Source of the DNA: Solobacterium sp. UBA1761
Lineage (GTDB): Bacteria > Bacillota_I > Bacilli_A > Erysipelotrichales > Erysipelotrichaceae
Length of the DNA: 64,000 nucleotides
Assembly: GCA_002315565.1 (NCBI GenBank)
Contig: DCHD01000002.1
Span: 37,740-101,739, forward strand
Reading direction: 5' to 3'
Below are positions 58,411 through 64,000 of the stretch, piece after piece (positions within the stretch are counted from its first letter, which is position 1; every line of letters starts with the position of its first letter). The notes beneath the pieces are model-generated. The model searched no databases, had not been told where the DNA came from, and was given only the letters and a program-made list of their open reading frames with translations. A program made the position numbers and the translations under genes.

Positions 58411-60686
58411 TTTCTGAATTCAACAATTGTAATAGCAGAACCGCCATTGTCATAATCGGCAAGTTTATATGAAGAAACAAACTTAAGTTTCTTAAGTTTT
58501 TCATGTATGGCTTTTCTTAAGGCTCCGGTTCCTATACCGTGAATTATTCTTACAGATGTGTAGTTTAAAGAAAGTGCATTATCAAGATACACTTCAAGTT
58601 CATCAAGTGCTTCTTCTACCCTTTTACCTACCAGATTGAGCTCATGAGAAACTTTAGGCGTATTTGCACGTTTCTTTTCAGTGTACTGTTTCTTTGTGAC
58701 AACGGATTTGACGTGATGAAGATCCTTAAGCTTTGTCTTGACAATTATTCCATTAAACTCAACAGTTACATTTTCATTTGAAATTGTTACTATCTTGCCA
58801 ATAGAATCATTATCGTTGATTCTGACGGTATCATTCACTTCAAAAGGTTCTTCTTCTTTAAGTGGTTCAGGTGTCAGTTCTTCAATTTTTCTTGCTATCT
58901 TTTTTACTTCAGGCTTGTTGGACTTGAGTTCTTCAAGATATTTGTCTGCTTCTTCTCTTTTTTTCTCAAGTTCTTCATTGAGCTTTTCAATATAATCTTC
59001 TCTTAGCTTGTCTTTCTCTTTTTCAAAGGCATTTATTTTGTCATTAAGAGCTTTTTCAAGAGTATTAAGCTCATTTGTTTTAGACTTGAGTTCATCGTTC
59101 AGCTGGGTATTTTTGGCTATTTCAGCTGAGAGTTCATTCATCAGCTGATCTTTTCTGCTTTGGGATTCTTCAAGTATCTCTCTGCTTCTTTCGATGAGTG
59201 ATGCATCATCAAAATATCTTGAAGCGATTTCAAGAGCATTAGAAGCACCTACTGAATTTTCATAGTATCTGTAGGTTGGCTTGAGTTCTTTAAGGTCAAA
59301 TCCGACTGAAGAAAGCAGTATCTTTTCATCGTCATAGGCTCTGTTCTTGATGTCATCAAAGTGAGTGGTTATTATAAATCTTGAACCGAGCTCTTCAATC
59401 TTTTCGATAATAGCAAGAGATATTGCCTGTGCTTCTTTTGGATCTGTTCCGGAAATCAGTTCATCAATAAGTATCAGTGAGTTTTTATCAGCGTTTTTAA
59501 GAATATCGTTAATATTGGAAATATGGGCAGAGAAAGTTGAAAGCGATGATGAAATAGACTGATTGTCATCAATGTCAACAAATACATTGTTATAGAAAGG
59601 AACTTCTGCATATTCGCAGATAAGCGGTATACCCAGATATGAAAGAAGTACTGATAAACCAATAAGTTTAAGTGAAACAGTTTTACCGCCGGTATTTGAG
59701 CCGGAAATAACAATTCCTGAATATGGTTTTTTAAGGCTGTAGCAGTTACTTACAACCTTATTTGGATCAATCAGCGGATGACAGATATCTTTAAGTTCAA
59801 TGGCATCATTATCAGAAATAACAGCCATTTTGCCATTGTGTCTGAATCCATAGAAAGCCTTGGCAAAAATGACATTCAGTTTAACAAGTGACTCATAATT
59901 GTTTCTTAGATCTTCTGCATATTTTCTTACAAGATAAGTCAAAGAAGAAAGAATTCTGAATATTTCAGCATCTTTTCTTTCTTCAAGATCTGCTTTTGTA
60001 TTGTTCAGGTCTATAAAATTTCCAGGTTCAACATACTGAGCCTGTCCTGATGCACTTGAACCATAGGAATAACCGCCGAACTTGTTCTTGTCGACGTTTC
60101 TTATCAGAAAGCAGATACGATTGTTTCTTACAAATACACCAGCTTCCTGTAATGATGAAGCATTTTTAGACATGAACTGATTGGCTTTATCCATCAACCT
60201 GTTTTCATTTATTGTCAGTTCATTGAATATTTTCTTAAGTTCAGCACTGGCATCTTCTTTAACTGCGCCTGAAGTATCAATTGCTTCATCAATCGCTTCA
60301 TAAAGTTCATTATTGAGCATTATGGCATCTGAATAATCTCTGATACTTAGATCACTCGGAAAACTCTGAAACTGCTTTTTGATTCTGGTTGAATGATTAT
60401 TCAGTGCAAGTACAAGATTTAGTTCTGACCCGTTAAGTGTAATACCCTTTTCAGCTTTTTCCAGAATATTTTCAACATTATAGATACCGTCAAAAGAGAC
60501 AGTAATGTTATTATTCAGAAGTTTAAGTGCTTCATCTGTTTCCTTAAGGTTTTTTCTTATTACCAGAGGATTGAAAACAACTTCTTCTGTAAGAATATAT
60601 TCTCTGGCATCTTCAATAAAAGAAAGTGAGGCAATCTCACTTCTTATATCATTAAGATCCAGGCAGTCATATCTATTTTTCAGCAT
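58407..60686 (-). CDS. mutS2: endonuclease MutS2
   Basis: About 759 residues: N-terminal MutS core, ATPase with ISGSNTGGKTVSLKL (Walker A) and SLILIDELISGTDPKEAQA (Walker B), long coiled coil (about 500-600), and a C-terminal Smr domain (LNLVGKRVEEALDELEVYLDNA, VRIIHGIGTGALRKAI). Suppresses recombination and rescues collided ribosomes. I set the start at the ATG inside the cvpA 3' end; an in-frame TTG 18 bp upstream is the alternative. Confidence 0.94.
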   Translation of the reverse strand: MLKNRYDCLDLNDIRSEIASLSFIEDAREYILTEEVVFNPLVIRKNLKETDEALKLLNNNITVSFDGIYNVENILEKAEKGITLNGSELNLVLALNNHSTRIKKQFQSFPSDLSIRDYSDAIMLNNELYEAIDEAIDTSGAVKEDASAELKKIFNELTINENRLMDKANQFMSKNASSLQEAGVFVRNNRICFLIRNVDKNKFGGYSYGSSASGQAQYVEPGNFIDLNNTKADLEERKDAEIFRILSSLTYLVRKYAEDLRNNYESLVKLNVIFAKAFYGFRHNGKMAVISDNDAIELKDICHPLIDPNKVVSNCYSLKKPYSGIVISGSNTGGKTVSLKLIGLSVLLSYLGIPLICEYAEVPFYNNVFVDIDDNQSISSSLSTFSAHISNINDILKNADKNSLILIDELISGTDPKEAQAISLAIIEKIEELGSRFIITTHFDDIKNRAYDDEKILLSSVGFDLKELKPTYRYYENSVGASNALEIASRYFDDASLIERSREILEESQSRKDQLMNELSAEIAKNTQLNDELKSKTNELNTLEKALNDKINAFEKEKDKLREDYIEKLNEELEKKREEADKYLEELKSNKPEVKKIARKIEELTPEPLKEEEPFEVNDTVRINDNDSIGKIVTISNENVTVEFNGIIVKTKLKDLHHVKSVVTKKQYTEKKRANTPKVSHELNLVGKRVEEALDELEVYLDNALSLNYTSVRIIHGIGTGALRKAIHEKLKKLKFVSSYKLADYDNGGSAITIVEFRK

Positions 60687-61398
60687 ATTTCTTATATAAC
60701 TCAAAAAGTTTCAGTTTTTCTGAGTTTGTCAGATCATTGATGTTGATGTCTTTAACTGATTCAATTCCAAGTTCATCAATAAACTCTTTAACATCATCAA
60801 ATGATTCAACAGCAGTTTCATCAATCATGTCGGTGATATCTTTAATATTCAATTCATCAAGATTGATATCTACAATTTCCTGATTAAGAACATATTCCTT
60901 AACCATATCAACAGCATCTGATACATATCTGATTAAAGTGCCGTTTTTTACTTCCTCACCGTTTTCAAATACTGGAAGAGTCAATACAAGCGACAGCAGC
61001 ATAACGATGATAGTGGCGTTAATAAGGCCGAATATAAGTCCACCGATACGGTTAATGAAACCAAGTACTGGAACTTTAGACAAAAACTTAAGTAAAGGAA
61101 GTATAATCATCATAAGTATCTTGAAAACAACCAAAAGAATAATAAACCAGATTATTGTGTTCCCTATTCCGTTTGCGTCAACAAGGCCTTCAAGTATTCC
61201 TAAATCAATATTGAACAAAGGATAATTTTCTGCCATAAGTAAAGCAAATCGGTAAGAAAGATAAATTCCAAGGACATTGAATGCCAGTTTTACTACTTCA
61301 TATAAAAGACCTTTGCTGACAGCTTCAATAATGTTGATAAGATAGATAACACCAATAATGATATTGATGTAAAGAAACAGATTTTCAGGTATTTTCAT
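60673..61398 (-). CDS. CvpA-family membrane protein
   Basis: 241 residues with four hydrophobic segments (about 5-25, 30-50, 78-102, 118-142) and the CvpA-type core (VIYLINIIEAVSKGLLYEVVKLA, VPVLGFINRIGGLIFGLINATII). It is longer than the usual 160-180 because of an acidic C-terminal region of about 85 residues. Directly upstream of mutS2, the usual neighbourhood. The promoter is leaderless in spacing. Confidence 0.8.
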   Translation of the reverse strand: MKIPENLFLYINIIIGVIYLINIIEAVSKGLLYEVVKLAFNVLGIYLSYRFALLMAENYPLFNIDLGILEGLVDANGIGNTIIWFIILLVVFKILMMIILPLLKFLSKVPVLGFINRIGGLIFGLINATIIVMLLSLVLTLPVFENGEEVKNGTLIRYVSDAVDMVKEYVLNQEIVDINLDELNIKDITDMIDETAVESFDDVKEFIDELGIESVKDININDLTNSEKLKLFELYKKYAEK

Positions 61399-61404
61399 GT
61401 CTAT

Positions 61405-61433
61405 ATTTTAGTTATATATATAAGCATAATCAA
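61405..61433 (-). promoter_or_regulatory. cvpA-mutS2-uvrC promoter, leaderless spacing
   Basis: On the - strand TTGATT (61428-61433), exactly 17 bp, TAAAAT (61405-61410), 6 nt (ATAGAC), then the ATG at 61398. It interlocks with the divergent rnhC promoter. Confidence 0.7.
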
Positions 61434-61437
61434 GTAA

Positions 61438-61446
61438 TGTTATAAT
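61438..61446 (+). promoter_or_regulatory. extended -10 of rnhC, leaderless spacing
   Basis: TGTTATAAT (TG-n-TATAAT) with 6 nt (cttcgt) to the ATG at 61453. Confidence 0.65.
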
Positions 61447-61452
61447 CTTCGT

Positions 61453-62292
61453 ATGAGTAATTTCACAATTAAACTTGATAAAGACAAAATAGCAAAACTC
61501 AAAGATACATTCAGAAACGACATTAAACCTAACGCCAACGAATATATCGACACATTCATTCAGAATGACAATGTAACTATCTCAATATACACATCAGATA
61601 AAGTTGTATTCCAGGGTAATGACGCCTTTTTTTATGCTTCTGCATATATCGACCAGAAAGAAAACCCGCAGGCCGGCTCTGATGAAGTTGGAACCGGTGA
61701 TTATTTCGGACCGGTATGCGTAGTAGCGGCAATAGTCGAAAAGGATGATTACCCGTATATCAAAGAGCATAAAATCACCGATTCAAAAGCAATGTCAGAT
61801 GAAGTTATTCTTAAGCTTGGACCGGAAATATCAAATCGTTTCAAACATTCACTTCTGATTCTGAATAACGAGAAATACAATGAAGTTCATGAGTCAAACA
61901 ACATGAATGCCATTAAAGCCAAAATGCACAATCAGGCATATCTGAATCTGATTTCGAAGGGATATAAGATTCCTGATGAAGCATATATCGATCAGTTCTG
62001 TCCTCGATCGCTATACTTTGAATATCTTGAAGATATCAAAGATGTTTACCGTAAAGTAGAATTTGAGACAAAAGCCGAATCAAAATACCCGGCTGTAGCA
62101 GTTGCGAGTGTTCTGGCTAGATACGCCTTCCTTAAGTCGATGGAGGAAATGTCAAAGAAGTACGACTTTGAATTCCCGAAAGGTGCCTCAGATACAGTTG
62201 ATGAAAAAGCAAGGGAATTCGTAAAGAAATACGGAATGAAAAAACTTAATGAAGTGGCAAAAGTTCACTTCAAAAATACAGGTAATATATAA
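61453..62292 (+). CDS. rnhC: ribonuclease HIII
   Basis: 279 residues: an N-terminal TBP-like substrate-binding domain of about 80 residues, then the catalytic domain with GSDEVGTGDYFGPVCVVAAIV (Asp-Glu active site), ITDSKAMSDE and FETKAESKYPAVAVASVLARYAFL. Cleaves RNA in RNA-DNA hybrids. Divergent from cvpA-mutS2, which is its usual position in Firmicutes. Confidence 0.95.
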   Translation: MSNFTIKLDKDKIAKLKDTFRNDIKPNANEYIDTFIQNDNVTISIYTSDKVVFQGNDAFFYASAYIDQKENPQAGSDEVGTGDYFGPVCVVAAIVEKDDYPYIKEHKITDSKAMSDEVILKLGPEISNRFKHSLLILNNEKYNEVHESNNMNAIKAKMHNQAYLNLISKGYKIPDEAYIDQFCPRSLYFEYLEDIKDVYRKVEFETKAESKYPAVAVASVLARYAFLKSMEEMSKKYDFEFPKGASDTVDEKAREFVKKYGMKKLNEVAKVHFKNTGNI

Positions 62293-62313
62293 TCTTATTG
62301 GAGAAAAACGAAT

Positions 62314-63981
62314 ATGAAATTAAATGGAAGTTATTTTTACACATTAAGAGAAGATCAGCGTGATGAAGATTCGGCATCAGGTAATCTTCTTGTAAAGGCA
62401 GGATTCATCAGAAAGACTTCTGCCGGCGTCTATATGATGCTGCCACTTGGATTAAGGGTACAGAATAAAATCGAAGAAATCATCAGAAAACACATGAATA
62501 ACGCAGGAGCACAGGAAGTAAGAATGCCTGCCCTAATCGCAAGTGAATTCTATGAGAAATCCGGAAGACTTGCCGGTTTTGGCCCTTCTGTATTCCAGCT
62601 TCGTGACAGAAACAGTGCACCATTCTGTCTTGGTCCAACACATGAAGAACTGTTTGTCTATGCTGCAAAGCCAATGATCAGATCATACAAGAACATGCCT
62701 TTCAATCTGTATCAGTTTCAGGACAAGTTCAGAGATGAACCACGAGCAAGATTTGGTCTTGTAAGAGTTAAGGAATTTGTCATGAAAGATGCATACTCAT
62801 TTGACGTAGATGAAGAACATCTTAATGTTTCCTACGACAAGATGTTCAAGGCATATAAAGATGCGTTTGATGAAATCGGCATTGACTACAGAATTGTAAA
62901 AGCAGATACAGGCGTTATGGGCGGACTTCTTTCTGAAGAATTCCAGGCCATTACTCCAATCGGTGAAGATTCTGTTGTCTATTGTGACTGCGGTTTCTCC
63001 AGCAATATCGAAGTAACTGAATGCATTTCTTCGCCATCAAATGAAGAACACAAAAAACTTGAAAAAGTTGAAACACCACATAAAGAAACAATTGAAGAAG
63101 TTGCTGAATTCTTAGGACTTCCTCAAAGCAAGACTGTTAAAGCACTTCTTATGAACGTCAATAATGAACTTGTAGTCTTCTTTGTAAGAGGTGACAGGGA
63201 ACTCAACGAAACAAAAGTATGTAAACTCTTAGGCTGTTCAGAAGTAAATTTCGCAGATGATGCACTGATTGCCACAAGCAATGCTGTTGCCGGATTCACA
63301 GGTCCTGTAGGACTTAAAGCAAAGAAGATTGTTGACCGCGAAGTTATGAACATGGCAAACTTCGTAACAGGTGCCAATGAAACAAATTATCACTACATCA
63401 ACACCAATCCAGAAGATTTTGAAGCTGATATGGTAGCTGATATCGTAAATGTTAAAGATGGCGATATCTGTCCTAAATGCGGTAAACCACTTAAATTCAC
63501 AAAAGGTATTGAAGTTGGTAACACCTTCAAACTTGGTACCAAGTATTCTAAATCACTGGGTCTTACTTACCTGAACAAAGAAAACAAGGAAGATCTTGTC
63601 TGGATGGGTTGTTATGGTATTGGACTTGGAAGAACTATGGCTGCTGTTGTTGAACAGAACCATGATGAAAAAGGCATTATCTGGCCTGAGAATATCGCAC
63701 CTTTCAAAGCTGTTATCCTGACAATGTCAAACAAGGATGAAGCACAGGTAAATCTTGCAAACAGACTGTATGATGATCTTACTGCTAGAGGTATTGAAGT
63801 AATGCTTGATGACCGTGATGAACGACCAGGCGTTAAGTTCAACGATGCTGAACTTATCGGCATTCCATACAGAATAACTGTCGGCAGAGGTGCTGTAAAC
63901 GGAATGGTTGAATTCAAACACAGAACTGATGCTGAAGCTAAAGAAATCACTGCTGAAGAAGTAGAAAATCTTCTCAAATAA
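62314..63981 (+). CDS. proS: prolyl-tRNA synthetase
   Basis: 555-residue bacterial-type ProRS: class II catalytic core (TSAGVYMMLPLGLRV, LGPTHEELF, FRDEPRARFGLVRVKEFVMKDAYSF), an inserted editing domain (about 225-390, TVKALLMNVNNELVVFFVRGDRELNE, NFVTGANETNYHYIN) and a C-terminal anticodon-binding domain. A TATAAT at 62288-62293 and GGAG Shine-Dalgarno precede it, so it may have its own promoter within the end of rnhC. Confidence 0.97.
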   Translation: MKLNGSYFYTLREDQRDEDSASGNLLVKAGFIRKTSAGVYMMLPLGLRVQNKIEEIIRKHMNNAGAQEVRMPALIASEFYEKSGRLAGFGPSVFQLRDRNSAPFCLGPTHEELFVYAAKPMIRSYKNMPFNLYQFQDKFRDEPRARFGLVRVKEFVMKDAYSFDVDEEHLNVSYDKMFKAYKDAFDEIGIDYRIVKADTGVMGGLLSEEFQAITPIGEDSVVYCDCGFSSNIEVTECISSPSNEEHKKLEKVETPHKETIEEVAEFLGLPQSKTVKALLMNVNNELVVFFVRGDRELNETKVCKLLGCSEVNFADDALIATSNAVAGFTGPVGLKAKKIVDREVMNMANFVTGANETNYHYINTNPEDFEADMVADIVNVKDGDICPKCGKPLKFTKGIEVGNTFKLGTKYSKSLGLTYLNKENKEDLVWMGCYGIGLGRTMAAVVEQNHDEKGIIWPENIAPFKAVILTMSNKDEAQVNLANRLYDDLTARGIEVMLDDRDERPGVKFNDAELIGIPYRITVGRGAVNGMVEFKHRTDAEAKEITAEEVENLLK

Positions 63982-64000
63982 CAAAACAAGGCTCATATGA

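Noticed and set aside
1..64000. CRISPR arrays, insertion sequences and prophage genes
   Set aside because: No regularly spaced repeats, transposase, or phage structural genes were seen in any part of the window.

Overview
This 64 kb window is an AT-rich, densely packed bacterial chromosome segment from the low-GC Gram-positive lineage, most likely an Erysipelotrichia-type Firmicute. The evidence is the gene neighbourhoods (nusB-xseA-xseB-ispA-dxs-recN, infC-rpmI-rplT, alaS-ireB-DUF1292-mltG-udk-greA, spx-mnmA-recD2, smc-ftsY-ylxM, cvpA-mutS2-uvrC), T-box leaders on alaS and trpS, an L20-type leader before infC, a CcpA-type cre site, and TasA/SipW-type surface genes. The species assignment is inference; no rRNA is present. 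I saw no insertion sequence, prophage or CRISPR array.

Layout. 1-5.6 kb: the 3' part of a divergent MurE-like ligase, rpsU, then phoH, rdgB, a DUF1461 membrane protein, trmL, a VanY-like peptidase and a small phosphodiesterase. 5.6-8.0 kb: attenuated leader, infC (AUU start), rpmI, rplT with a long Lys/Ala/Pro tail, tRNA-Glu(CTC), then a decayed sugar locus made of a cre-controlled promoter, an unidentified structured leader, 15 codons of an MsmK-like ATPase and a headless pgmB. 8.0-11 kb: tldD, tldE/pmbA and a TSCPD protein. 11-16.2 kb: an accessory cell-surface cassette (TasA-like protein, SipW-like peptidase, DUF5305 protein, large repeat-bearing secreted protein). 16.3-30.4 kb: housekeeping genes on the + strand (lspA, rluD, rhomboid, comEB, nusB to recN, xerD, deoB, a duplicated-domain lipoprotein, a RluA-family synthase). 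30.3-53.3 kb: almost entirely - strand (acyltransferase, HU, nrnA, ackA, ylxM, ftsY, smc, an E2-like protein, peptidase U32, holA, comEC, comEA, greA, udk, mltG, DUF1292, ireB, alaS, recD2, mnmA, spx). 53.3-54.5 kb: T-box and trpS. 54.5-61.4 kb: - strand yitT, rmuC, a small membrane protein, uvrC, mutS2, cvpA. 61.4-64 kb: rnhC and proS.

The most striking pattern is how transcription units begin. At eleven unit-leading genes on both strands a TATAAT-like -10 hexamer, often with an upstream TG, sits only 6-8 nt before the ATG. That places the predicted transcript start at or next to the start codon and leaves no room for a Shine-Dalgarno sequence. In several cases a longer reading frame would begin inside the -10 box, so I moved the start to the ATG. 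Highly expressed or leader-regulated genes (rpsU, infC, rpmI, rplT, hup, alaS, trpS) instead have strong Shine-Dalgarno sites.

The other points of interest are the SipW cassette, the structured leader in the decayed sugar locus, the L20 tail, an Spx-like protein with a Cys-rich tail, an E2-fold protein that has lost its catalytic His, a short-armed Smc, and several canonical operon partners missing from their usual slots (ruvX, ybeY, tlyA/argR).
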